DNA from: an uncultured Mycoplasmatota bacterium
GTDB taxonomy: Bacteria > Bacillota_I > Bacilli_A > Izemoplasmatales > Izemoplasmataceae
Reading direction: 5' to 3'
Assembly (NCBI GenBank): GCA_913062645.1
Contig: CAJXVW010000002.1
Coordinates: 237,433-301,432 of the forward strand
Length of the DNA: 64,000 nucleotides
Part shown: piece by piece, positions 27,006 to 35,713 of the stretch
Position numbering within the stretch: position 1 is the first letter of the stretch
Layout: each line of letters begins with the position of its first letter
The notes under the pieces: generated by a model
Database searches by the model: none
What the model was told of the DNA's origin: nothing
What the model saw: only the letters and a program-made list of their open reading frames with translations
Position numbers and translations under genes: made by a program

Positions 27006-29522
27006 ATGCAACCAACGACCATCTTGAACCGCGGCGCTCTCGCGCTGCTTGCCTTCCTTTGCATCATGCTGTCGCTGGGTACGCACGCGCTTCACGCCGA
27101 CACTGCTACATACGGTGTCGATCTCGCCTTCGGGCGGCGCGTCGTCTCCACTCCCCACACCGATGACAACACAAACACCCGCGCCGTCGACGCCAATCCC
27201 GACTCGCGTTACGCCAGTCAGGAAATCGATGACGCCTTCTTCTACGTCGATCTCGGATCGATGGAGAAGATCAAGCGCATCGTCATAACCTGGGAAGCGG
27301 CGTATGCCAGCGAATATGAGATACAGTTATCGAACGACGCCATGAACTGGACGACCGTGGAAACCGTGACGAACACGCAACAGACGATTGACGACATCGT
27401 GCTCAGCCATTATGTGGAAGCACAGTTCGTCCGTTTTCAGGGCGTGTCGCGCGCGACGTCCTACGGCTACTCGTTCTACAGTTTTGAAGTTTACGGCGCG
27501 CCCAGTCTGTCGAACGGAGCCTCGGTCTATGAGGTCTCCAGTCACGAAAACGAGTCCGAACTGCCCGCCGCGGCGATGACGGACAATCTCGCCGAAACGC
27601 GATGGGCGTCGACCGTCGCCGACAATCAGTACGTCCTGATCGACCTCGGCGCGGATACGATTTTCGACACCGTCAAGATTCGCTGGGAGGTCAGTTTCGC
27701 CCGCATTTTCGACATCTATGTCCAAAGCGATGTCGCGACCCAACCGGCGCGCGACGATGCCGGATGGGTCTGGATCGCCGGATCCGATGTCGGACTCGGC
27801 GAAGTCGACACGTTGACGACCGACACACCGATTTCGGCACGCTATGTGAAACTCGAACTCGTGCAGCGCGAAACATCGGAAGCCACCAAGAAAACCGGAC
27901 GATTCCCATGGGAATCGACGTTCTCCATCCATTCGTTCGAACTGTTCGACTGGAGCGCGATCGACGCATTGCCGCTCGGACATGCCATGGAGTTTTCGCA
28001 AAACAGTCCGGCCTGGCCGACGATGACCAACATCCGTCTCTTTGAAGAGGGGCTTTTGCTGGCACCCCACGGCTATCCGATCGAAGCCGACGGCGTGGTC
28101 ACCAATCTCGCCAGCATCGCTGACGGCGACATCCCCGGATTCGAGTCTTACGCCGTTTACAACCCCGGCGTCATCTACGACGACGACCGAGACATTTTCC
28201 ACATGATCTATCGTTCCGAATTGCCGGACAACTTCCGTCAGTATTTCGGAACACGATATGAACTCGGGCACATGTCGACACTGTCGTATGCTTCGTCGCC
28301 GGACGGATACCATTTCACCCGTGGTGACAACAACCCGGTGGTGTGGGCGACGCTGGCCGAAGAAAACGGCGGCGGCACCGAAGACCCCCGCATCTTCAAG
28401 ATACAGAACGATCCGAACCGCGATGGCCTGACGACTTATTACATCACTTACACGATGTACGATTACTCGATGACGCGCCAGGGCATTCTCTACACGCACG
28501 ACTTCGAAACCTTTCACAAAGTCGGCAACATCGCACCCGGATACGGTGGTGCGTTGAAATCCGGATCGTTCCTCACCGATCCCGAGGGCAACGCCGTCAA
28601 AATCAATGATCCTCGTCCCGGAAAGACCGGCATGGTCTACATGATCTACATGAAAGACGGCGCCTATACCCGCATCGGCTTCACCGACGACGTGATCAAC
28701 ATCGCTCCGGAGGACATCGTTGACATCGATACATCCGGATTCGGTCCCAACAGCATTGAAGCGCTGACCAAGTGGAACGAATCCTGCATGGCCATCACCA
28801 ACATCTACGGACCGGACGACCAGGACATCTATCTGATGTATGGCGGAACGCGTCTGAGCGATGAGAACATCCAGTACGAACAACCCAATGCGACCGGTTG
28901 GTTCTACGCCCTCGGCGCACTGAAGACAACGAAATCCAATCCGTTCGAACTGACCAACGTCGAACTGGATCTCGACGAACCGTCGATGTATCCGACCGAC
29001 ACCAACAAGATTGATTACGGCCTGTTTGAAAAATGCATGTTTGCCGATCAGATGATCCGCTACGACAACACCTGGTTCCTCTACTATGGCGCCGGCGACA
29101 TGTACGTCGGGCTGGCCAACGCCCGCGCCGATTTCAGTGCCGGAGCAGTGCGCTTCGAGCGTGAGGGGGACATTCTCACCTATGAAACGTTCGCCCTGAA
29201 CAAGCAATACGGAACGAATCAGACCGATTGGGACGTGGAACTGGTGCTGGCCATCTTCGATGGCGATCACCAACTGATCGACCAACAAACGCTGGCGGCT
29301 ACCGTCCCGCACTTTCGCCATCTCGACCGAGGCGCTTACGCCAACGGTTTGTATCTGGAAGACAGCGTTGACTTGTCGACGTACACGCTCCCGGCGACCT
29401 ATTATGCCGTCGCCTATCTGCGCGACGCTCAGACGCTCGAGATTCTCAACCAACAATCGGTGTTCACGGTCATCAGCGCCACGACCACGAGCACACCGGT
29501 GCCAAACCAAAAGGAGGCCTGA
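27006..29522 (+). CDS. Secreted GH130 enzyme with two N-terminal F5/8C (CBM32-like) domains
   Basis: 838 residues from the ATG at 27006 (GGAGGACAACC before it). The N-terminus has a type I signal peptide without lipobox, cleavage probably after HALHA. Two discoidin-type domains cover ~36-165 (ANPDSRYASQEIDDAFFYVDLGS) and ~172-325 (TRWASTVADNQYVLIDLGA). The GH130 propeller spans ~335-710, with YNPGVIYDDDRDIFHMIYRSE and the catalytic GTEDPRIF near residue 456. A ~100-residue beta tail ends it. Being extracellular, where phosphate is low, it may be a hydrolase rather than a phosphorylase, as for some secreted GH130 beta-1,2-mannosidases. Confidence 0.8.
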   Translation: MQPTTILNRGALALLAFLCIMLSLGTHALHADTATYGVDLAFGRRVVSTPHTDDNTNTRAVDANPDSRYASQEIDDAFFYVDLGSMEKIKRIVITWEAAYASEYEIQLSNDAMNWTTVETVTNTQQTIDDIVLSHYVEAQFVRFQGVSRATSYGYSFYSFEVYGAPSLSNGASVYEVSSHENESELPAAAMTDNLAETRWASTVADNQYVLIDLGADTIFDTVKIRWEVSFARIFDIYVQSDVATQPARDDAGWVWIAGSDVGLGEVDTLTTDTPISARYVKLELVQRETSEATKKTGRFPWESTFSIHSFELFDWSAIDALPLGHAMEFSQNSPAWPTMTNIRLFEEGLLLAPHGYPIEADGVVTNLASIADGDIPGFESYAVYNPGVIYDDDRDIFHMIYRSELPDNFRQYFGTRYELGHMSTLSYASSPDGYHFTRGDNNPVVWATLAEENGGGTEDPRIFKIQNDPNRDGLTTYYITYTMYDYSMTRQGILYTHDFETFHKVGNIAPGYGGALKSGSFLTDPEGNAVKINDPRPGKTGMVYMIYMKDGAYTRIGFTDDVINIAPEDIVDIDTSGFGPNSIEALTKWNESCMAITNIYGPDDQDIYLMYGGTRLSDENIQYEQPNATGWFYALGALKTTKSNPFELTNVELDLDEPSMYPTDTNKIDYGLFEKCMFADQMIRYDNTWFLYYGAGDMYVGLANARADFSAGAVRFEREGDILTYETFALNKQYGTNQTDWDVELVLAIFDGDHQLIDQQTLAATVPHFRHLDRGAYANGLYLEDSVDLSTYTLPATYYAVAYLRDAQTLEILNQQSVFTVISATTTSTPVPNQKEA

Positions 29523-29523
29523 C

Positions 29524-31590
29524 ATGAAACGACTGCTAGGTTCCATCACACTTGTTCTCGTTATCCTGCTGGCCGCCTGCGGCGGTGGACTGGATCGCCC
29601 CGAACCTCGTCTCGAAGCCGACCGGCTTGTTTCTTGGGATGCGATCGACAACGCCACCGCATACGAGATTGAAACCGGCGAGGAGACAATCACCGTCACC
29701 GAACCGTCGTGGACCATTCCCGGTCGTCTCTTCGGAGAGTTGTCCATTCGCGTCCGCGCGACGGACGGCGACAGGTTCGGCGATTTCAGTGAACCACTCG
29801 ATCTCACGGTTTACTTGCAGCTCGCCCCGCCCGACGGCATCCGTCAGGAGAATGGCGCGATCCGTTGGAATGCAGTTGCCGAAGCCACGGGTTACGTGGT
29901 TCGCATCAACGGCGTGGAATACCCCGCCAGCGGCACGACCTTCACCTATCAAGTCCTCGCTCCGACAACCGTCGAGATCCTCGCTCTCGGCAATCCGACC
30001 GGCTATGTCCGCAACAGTTTGTTCAGCGACAGCGTGACCTTGCGAGCACAACTCGCATCGGTCGCCAACATCACCTTCGACGATGGTGTTCTGTCCTGGG
30101 ATGCGGTCGCCAACGCCACGTCCTATCGCATCGTCATTGACGGCGACACCTACACCGCAACTACCAATGAACTGATCTTGCCGGCGCTGTACGGTGGCGA
30201 CGTGGATGTCTCAGTCACGGCATTGGATAATACAAGCACCTACCTATCATCCATTGCGACGACGACCGCTATCTCCATTCCGATGGTGGAATTGGACACC
30301 CCGACCGGCGTCACCGTTGCCTCGGGCATCCTGTCGTTCAACGCCGTGACCGGAGCGACCCGGTACGACATCTATGTCGACGGCATGTTCTACTCCACCA
30401 TCACCACAACCACGTACACCTTGCCGACGGCACTCTTGAACGACGGCGCACTGTATGTCCAAGTCGTCGCCGACGCGGACGGTTTCGTCGCGTCACAGCC
30501 AAGCACTCGCGCCTACATCGAAGTCACGGCAATCGCCACCGAAAGCGCCCTCCGAGCGATCGACCCCGACGGCGCCTACGTCCTGACGGCCGACATTGAG
30601 TTGTCTGGTTCGTGGGTTCCGATGTCCTTCACCGGCTTTTTCGATGGTGACGGACACACCATTTCCGGCATTGTCATCACAGCGGACGAAGCGGAAATCG
30701 GATTCTTCACCAATCTCTCCGAAGCAGTGGTTCAAAACCTCCGTCTCGAGGGCTCGATCGACCTCACCACAACGTCCAACAACGCCCGCGTCGGCGGACT
30801 TGCCGGGCGTTCCACCAAGAGCGACATCGAAAACGTCGATGTCGACATGTCGATCCTCGCCGTCTCAACCAACGGCGTCGGATTCCTAGGTGGCCTGTTC
30901 GGACAGAGCGAAGGAAACCGCGTCGTGCGAAGTTCCTTCACGGGCACCATTGAAGCAACCCATTTCACGGTCGGGGGATTGATCGGGCTCAGTGACGATC
31001 CCACCGCCGAACAGTGGATATATCAATCCGCCGTAACGGCGACGATCACCGTCGTCGGCGGCGAACAGAGCGCCAGCGGCGGCTTCATCGGTCGCATGGG
31101 CAACAATCGGATGACCATCGAACAGAGTGTCGCCGATGTTGTCCTGAGCGGTCCCGGTTACGTCGGCGGATTCGTCGGCTATCTCGGATCAGGCCGGATC
31201 GAAGACAGTCTCGCGCTCGGCACAGTCGAAGCGACCAGCGCATTCCTCGTCCATGCCGGTGGTTTCATCGGCCGCATGGAAGGATACAACAGCCATGTCG
31301 CGACCAGCATCAGCAAGGTCGCGGTCACCGCGTCCGAAACGGGTGATGACATTTTTGTCGGCAGTTTCGTCGGACACACCGTTGGTGGGACGTACCACAC
31401 CGTCTACGACAACTGCGTCTATGACATGGCGACCAGTAGCCTGGATCGCATCGGCAATCCTGACAGCGGAAGGGGGGATGGCATTCGTGGCGAACCGATG
31501 AACACTCCAACCACGCTCGAAGGGTTCGATACAAGCGTATGGAATTTCACCGCATCAACACCCGCATTGAACTGGCAATCACAACAATGA
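29524..31590 (+). CDS. Lipoprotein with Fn3-like repeats and GLUG-type repeats
   Basis: 688 residues. MKRLLGSITLVLVILLAAC is a lipoprotein signal. Four Fn3-like units fill residues ~22-340, each with a W-D/N-A-V-A-x-A-T-x-Y motif (LSWDAVANATSYRIVIDGD). The rest carries GLUG-like repeats of a beta-helix type (VGGLAGRSTKSDIENV; VGGFVGYLGSGRIEDSLALG; AGGFIGRMEG), seen in adhesins and surface proteins. It is separated from the previous stop by one base. Probably adhesion or substrate binding. Confidence 0.7.
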   Translation: MKRLLGSITLVLVILLAACGGGLDRPEPRLEADRLVSWDAIDNATAYEIETGEETITVTEPSWTIPGRLFGELSIRVRATDGDRFGDFSEPLDLTVYLQLAPPDGIRQENGAIRWNAVAEATGYVVRINGVEYPASGTTFTYQVLAPTTVEILALGNPTGYVRNSLFSDSVTLRAQLASVANITFDDGVLSWDAVANATSYRIVIDGDTYTATTNELILPALYGGDVDVSVTALDNTSTYLSSIATTTAISIPMVELDTPTGVTVASGILSFNAVTGATRYDIYVDGMFYSTITTTTYTLPTALLNDGALYVQVVADADGFVASQPSTRAYIEVTAIATESALRAIDPDGAYVLTADIELSGSWVPMSFTGFFDGDGHTISGIVITADEAEIGFFTNLSEAVVQNLRLEGSIDLTTTSNNARVGGLAGRSTKSDIENVDVDMSILAVSTNGVGFLGGLFGQSEGNRVVRSSFTGTIEATHFTVGGLIGLSDDPTAEQWIYQSAVTATITVVGGEQSASGGFIGRMGNNRMTIEQSVADVVLSGPGYVGGFVGYLGSGRIEDSLALGTVEATSAFLVHAGGFIGRMEGYNSHVATSISKVAVTASETGDDIFVGSFVGHTVGGTYHTVYDNCVYDMATSSLDRIGNPDSGRGDGIRGEPMNTPTTLEGFDTSVWNFTASTPALNWQSQQ

Positions 31591-31637
31591 CACGATGAAT
31601 GGGCACATGCACCTAGATTACCGTAAGGAGGAATCAC

Positions 31638-31757
31638 ATGAAACAAGAATACGAAGCACCAACCATTGAAATCATTGAATTCGAATTGGAAGACAGCATT
31701 GCAAGCAGCGCCGATTTCGGTGGCGGAGCCATCGGAACCGAAGGCTTGTTCGAGTGA
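31638..31757 (+). CDS. 39-residue RiPP-precursor-like peptide
   Basis: Too short for the ORF track. A strong TAAGGAGG lies eight bases before the ATG. The peptide begins MKQEYEAPTIEIIEFELEDS and ends IASSADFGGGAIGTEGLFE. The leader-like half holds Y-x-x-P-x-I-E-I-I, which matches the YxxPxL(E) motif that PqqD-like RRE proteins recognise in lasso peptide leaders such as paeninodin. The C-terminal half is rich in Gly, Ser and Ala like a core peptide. The window encodes a PqqD/HprK-like/peptidase/exporter cassette at 5.1-9.5 kb. No Cys is present, so it is not a lanthipeptide or sactipeptide. The gene lies in-operon between two surface protein genes. Confidence 0.7.
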   Translation: MKQEYEAPTIEIIEFELEDSIASSADFGGGAIGTEGLFE

Positions 31758-31768
31758 GGAGGACGGTC

Positions 31769-33997
31769 ATGAAACGACTTGGCGTTCTACTGTTGTTCAC
31801 GGTCCTGTTCCTCATCTCGGCCAACCACACGTTCGCCCTGCCGCAACAGGGCGCGGACTCCGTTACCGTTCAAGTCACGACGTATTTCGACAGTGACAAT
31901 ACGACCGGACCGGTATCCGTCAGCGCGACATACGGCGCGGCGCTTGCCTTTGACGGCGACCTGGACGAAGAAACCACCGGCTACACGTTCGCGTTCTGGT
32001 TGCTCAACGGAACCATCCGCAAAGACTTGCCCATCGATCATCAATTCATCGTAACCGACAACATGAGTCTTACCGGCGTCTTCAAACCCGACACGACAAG
32101 TCCTGAGACGTTCTATCTCCTGTTCATCGACACCAACGGAGAAGAACTCGGCATTCAGTACGTCACCGACGGCAATGACGGCACCGACATCACCGAGGGC
32201 CTTCCGACCAAACCGGGCTACACGATTTCTTCCACCCCGAAATGGTCCGACGACTACACCGGCGTGAACGAAGACCGCATCCTCATTCTCCGCTACGACA
32301 AGAGCACGAGCGACACCTATACGCTCACCGTCGACGGCGGCACCACGGATGACGGTTCCGGCAGTTCGACGAGCGGCACATACGACTACAATGAAGTCGC
32401 TACCGTCGTCGCCGACACCCCCGCCGGGGGCGAGTATTTCCATCACTGGGAAATCAACGACCGCACGGTCAGTTACCAGTCGACCTACTCGTTCACCGTC
32501 CTCGAAAGCGTCACCATCACCGCCGTGTACGCGACATCCGCACCGTCCGACAGCCCTCATGTCGGATTGAGTTACAACCTGTCGCTGCGCAGCGGATACA
32601 AATCCTATCTCGGCCAGTTCTATTTACCCAGCGGGTACACCTTGGTGGAGTACGGCGTGCTTTCTTCAACCTCGCAAGCCGACCTCTACATCGACACGGC
32701 GGGCGTGCAGCGCAATCAAGGCATGAAGTATCTCGGGACAACCAATGAGTTCGTCCTGTCGATCGCCGAAGCCAACGCTGTCAGCGTCAAACCGTACCTG
32801 ATCGCCAAAGACGGCTCGAACAACCTTGTGACCGTCTACGGACAGGCGTCCTACAACCTCTACAATGGTGGCTTCGAGACCGGTGATCTCACCGGCTGGA
32901 ACGCCTACACCCTCTGGAAGGATGAAAGCGGCATGGCGGCCTTCATCGACGATCGTGTCGTCAGCGGAACCTATTTTGGCGGCGGTTATCCATACGATCG
33001 CGAAGGCACTTACAACATCGGTGTCGAAGGCGGTTCGCTCACGTGGGACCAGAGTTCCGAACGCATGGGACATCTCCGCTCCGCGGACTTCACCCTCGGC
33101 GGCAGCGGTTGGATCAGTTTCAAACTCGGCGGCGGTAGAACGCCGGACTTCGCTTATGTCTCCGTCCGCAAGACCGAGGACCACACGGAAGTGGCGCGAT
33201 TCGCCAATCGTCATTACAATGACACCACCAAGGCGACCGCGCAATACGGCTCTACAATCACCAACGCCGAAGCGTTCATGTTCCAGTATTACTTCGACCT
33301 CGGCAGCCTGGCGGATGTCAGTCTCGGTGACAGCCTGTACTTCGTGCTGACCGAAGCGGCGGCATACGACTGGGCCATCCTGTCGGCCGACGCATTCGTG
33401 ACGTACTACAAGACAGCGCCATCGACAACCACCGACACGTTGGCGGAGAACATCGTTCCTTCCATCAACGGAGCGGGAAGCGCGACCAACAGCATTCCCA
33501 ACGGCGACTTCTCCAGCGGTCTGACAAGCTGGGACGACGTCCAGGGCGGTTGGTACGACAACTCCGGCATCGCTCAGAGCAACGAGAGCGGTGACGGTGA
33601 TCTCGGCGTCCTTCGCTCGAGCGCATTCACGATCAACGGCAGTAACATCTACCTCGAGTTCGACTGGGGCGGCGGCCTGAAATGGGACAAGCAGATTTTT
33701 GTCTCCGTCAAGGAAGTCGGCACCAACATCGAAGTGTTGCGCTTTGTCCGTCGTGACAATCTGTCTGGAAAAGAAAACACCAATCTGGACAATCACATGA
33801 TGGACATTTCCGGACTCGACAGCAGCAAAGAGTATTACCTCGAATTCGCTGACAATCGAACCAGCTCCTGGGGATTGTCGATCATCGACAACGTCGAATT
33901 GGTCGACCAGACTCGCTGGGACGCGGTAACGAGCGGTGACCGAGGCGTCTCCATCTCCGGCATTCCCACCAATTTCGCTTACGTCAAACCGGAGTAG
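31769..33997 (+). CDS. Secreted protein with InlB-like repeats and two jelly-roll modules
   Basis: 742 residues from the ATG at 31769 (GAGGAGGACGGTC before it, overlapping the peptide gene end). Type I signal peptide MKRLGVLLLFTVLFLISANHTFA, no lipobox. Residues ~25-255 carry Listeria-Bacteroides/InlB-like beta repeats (VTDNMSLTGVFKP; TVLESVTITAVYATSAP). An unrecognised ~100-residue region follows, then two jelly-roll modules (from about 32866 and 33496) and the GDRGVSISGIPTNFAYV tail shared with the protein at 20133. Non-catalytic as far as seen; no sortase motif or other anchor visible. Confidence 0.65.
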   Translation: MKRLGVLLLFTVLFLISANHTFALPQQGADSVTVQVTTYFDSDNTTGPVSVSATYGAALAFDGDLDEETTGYTFAFWLLNGTIRKDLPIDHQFIVTDNMSLTGVFKPDTTSPETFYLLFIDTNGEELGIQYVTDGNDGTDITEGLPTKPGYTISSTPKWSDDYTGVNEDRILILRYDKSTSDTYTLTVDGGTTDDGSGSSTSGTYDYNEVATVVADTPAGGEYFHHWEINDRTVSYQSTYSFTVLESVTITAVYATSAPSDSPHVGLSYNLSLRSGYKSYLGQFYLPSGYTLVEYGVLSSTSQADLYIDTAGVQRNQGMKYLGTTNEFVLSIAEANAVSVKPYLIAKDGSNNLVTVYGQASYNLYNGGFETGDLTGWNAYTLWKDESGMAAFIDDRVVSGTYFGGGYPYDREGTYNIGVEGGSLTWDQSSERMGHLRSADFTLGGSGWISFKLGGGRTPDFAYVSVRKTEDHTEVARFANRHYNDTTKATAQYGSTITNAEAFMFQYYFDLGSLADVSLGDSLYFVLTEAAAYDWAILSADAFVTYYKTAPSTTTDTLAENIVPSINGAGSATNSIPNGDFSSGLTSWDDVQGGWYDNSGIAQSNESGDGDLGVLRSSAFTINGSNIYLEFDWGGGLKWDKQIFVSVKEVGTNIEVLRFVRRDNLSGKENTNLDNHMMDISGLDSSKEYYLEFADNRTSSWGLSIIDNVELVDQTRWDAVTSGDRGVSISGIPTNFAYVKPE

Positions 33998-34005
33998 CAC
34001 CATGA

Positions 34006-34030
34006 GGGCGGCATCTGCCGCCCTTTTTTG
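34006..34030 (+). terminator. Terminator ending the mannoside locus
   Basis: Stem GGGCGGCA / TGCCGCCC with a two-base loop and a run of six Ts, soon after the stop at 33997. Confidence 0.85.
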
Positions 34031-34068
34031 TTGACCTGATGGGATGAATGTGTTAACGTTGAAGTAAC
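34031..34068 (+). promoter_or_regulatory. LacI-regulator promoter with imperfect palindrome over the -10
   Basis: TTGACC and TAACGT are 17 bases apart. The -10 lies within TGTTAACGTTGAAG, centred on AACGTT, a LacI-type operator-like imperfect palindrome. Autoregulation is plausible. Confidence 0.5.
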
Positions 34069-34084
34069 AAGGGAGGTTAACAAA

Positions 34085-35077
34085 ATGAAAAAAGTTACGT
34101 TGCAGACGATCGCTGACAAATTCGGGATCAGCAAAGTTGCCGTTCACAAAGCTCTGACAGGCAAGAAAGGGGTCAGCGACAAGCTGCGCAAAGAAATCGT
34201 GGCTTACGCTGATTCGGTTCATTACAAGCTGAAATCCGCGAAAGTCGACGTCGACAACAAGCGGTTCATCTTTTTTGTTAACCAGGATTTCTTTCTCACT
34301 CCCTCAGAACAGTTCTATTCCACAATCTTCTACTTCCTGAGCGCGGAATGCAATCGCATTGGCAGCACCCTTCAAGTCGCGTTCTTGCATCAGTCGAATG
34401 CCATTCAGACCATTCAACAAGCGACTGCGTCATTCAAGCCCGATGGTCTGTTCTTTGTCGGGCAGTTGGATTCGGACGCCATGCGGCACATCCGAACGCT
34501 GGACGTGCCAACGGTGTTCATCGATTATCATGTGCCAAAGGGGGGCGTTTCGAGTGTCTACATCAACCATTACGATGCCGGGTACCGGTTGACGTCCTAT
34601 CTCATTGAAAGCGGACATGAGGACATCGGTTTCATCGGTAACACAGGATCGACCAGCGCCATCATGGATCGCTACTTCGGATATCGCAAAGCGTTGTTGC
34701 AAGCCGGTTTGGCATTTCGCGAGAATCGTCATCTGAATTCCAATGTCGAACAAGACAATCCGAATCTGACGTTTCAACGAGAAAACCTGCCAAGCGCCTA
34801 TGTGTGTCACTGTGATGCCGCAGCCCAATGGCTTTACGCCTGGTTGTCGAGCAACGGCATGCGGATTCCGCAGGATGTCTCGATCGTCAGTTTTGACGAC
34901 ACGATGCTGTGCGACAGCCTGTTGCCACGCCTGACATCGCTCGGACCAAACAAGGAGCGTTTCGCGAAACTGGCGTTCCATCAGATGCTCGAATTGCTTC
35001 GCAATCCTGACAACACATCACAAACTCGATTGGAACCGAGCCTGTCGACACGCGAATCGGTTTTGCTACTCCTATAA
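34085..35077 (+). CDS. LacI-family transcriptional regulator
   Basis: 330 residues. The N-terminal helix-turn-helix is LQTIADKFGISKVAVHKALTGKKGVS (usual LacI V-S-x-A-L-N replaced by V-H-K-A-L-T), followed by the hinge and a periplasmic-binding-protein-like effector domain: FKPDGLFFVGQL, YDAGYRLTSYLIESGHEDIGFIGN and VSIVSFDDTMLCDSLLPRLTSL. Located right after the mannoside locus, so it most likely controls that locus in response to a sugar. Strong RBS GGGAGGTTAAC. Confidence 0.9.
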   Translation: MKKVTLQTIADKFGISKVAVHKALTGKKGVSDKLRKEIVAYADSVHYKLKSAKVDVDNKRFIFFVNQDFFLTPSEQFYSTIFYFLSAECNRIGSTLQVAFLHQSNAIQTIQQATASFKPDGLFFVGQLDSDAMRHIRTLDVPTVFIDYHVPKGGVSSVYINHYDAGYRLTSYLIESGHEDIGFIGNTGSTSAIMDRYFGYRKALLQAGLAFRENRHLNSNVEQDNPNLTFQRENLPSAYVCHCDAAAQWLYAWLSSNGMRIPQDVSIVSFDDTMLCDSLLPRLTSLGPNKERFAKLAFHQMLELLRNPDNTSQTRLEPSLSTRESVLLLL

Positions 35078-35233
35078 CAGGACCTCAGAAAACTCGATGC
35101 CATGTATGTCTTGTATGATTTGCGCGCATCAATCAATCCAGACCCATTTCTTGATCATTCGCATCCATTTTGGAGTTGATTTGTTTCCATGAAGATCTTC
35201 CGGTAATCGGAACAATCACCTTGATTCAAACAA

Positions 35234-35256
35234 AAACGGACCTGAGGTCCGTTTTT
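35234..35256. terminator. Bidirectional terminator after the LacI gene and the 139-residue gene
   Basis: Stem AACGGACC / GGTCCGTT, TGA loop, A-run and T-run on the two sides. The roughly 150 bases between it and the LacI stop show no gene. Confidence 0.8.
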
Positions 35257-35260
35257 TCAT

Positions 35261-35680
35261 TCAGTCGTCTCGTTGCACGTCATCCTTGTCAAAGTCGTCG
35301 ATGTCGGTGATGAGACCGTGAAACTCGTACTTGTGATCGTCGTCGGCTTCGAGATGGAGCCAGATGCCTTCGTCGGTGTAGGTGGCGACGATCGTGTCGT
35401 AGTCGAGGTCATAGTTGTCCTCGTGGAACCAGATGACGTCGTCCGTCGGGATCTGATAGTGTTGGATGAAGTCGTTGATCGACAGTTCCTCGCCATCCAT
35501 GCAGCCCGGTGGATTGAGATCCGGGTCGCACCAGGTGAATACCGAATAATGAAGCCTTTTGACATCCTGAACGACAACTTTCTTGGCGTGTTCGTCCTGT
35601 ACGGTGTAAATGTAGTAAATGATCGAAGTCAGACTACCGAGAACCAAGACCACGATGGCCAGCAAAAACCAGTGTCGCAT
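35261..35680 (-). CDS. Small protein with one N-terminal membrane segment, unknown
   Basis: 139 residues. HWFLLAIVVLVLGSLTSIIYYIYTV is one membrane helix or uncleaved signal; the rest is very acidic (DDDHKYEFHGLITDIDDFDKDDVQ) and has two Cys in a short span (WCDPDLNPPGC) that could form a disulfide outside the cell. No family recognised. Same strand as the membrane protein upstream, 33 bases apart, probably one transcript. Confidence 0.6.
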   Translation of the reverse strand: MRHWFLLAIVVLVLGSLTSIIYYIYTVQDEHAKKVVVQDVKRLHYSVFTWCDPDLNPPGCMDGEELSINDFIQHYQIPTDDVIWFHEDNYDLDYDTIVATYTDEGIWLHLEADDDHKYEFHGLITDIDDFDKDDVQRDD

Positions 35681-35713
35681 GATGTCACGCTCCCTCCTGT
35701 GAGTTTGATGTTG

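Noticed and set aside
27327-29807. 826-residue minus-strand ORF
   Set aside because: Opposite the GH130/F5-8C gene, which has a signal peptide and catalytic motif; the long shadow comes from codon bias in GC-rich DNA.
18788-33997. Repeated modules considered as an IS element or DNA-level repeat
   Set aside because: Similarity is at protein level between domains; no transposase, inverted ends or long identical DNA were seen.
32666-34222. 518-residue minus-strand ORF
   Set aside because: It crosses the terminator and the LacI promoter and lies opposite real genes.
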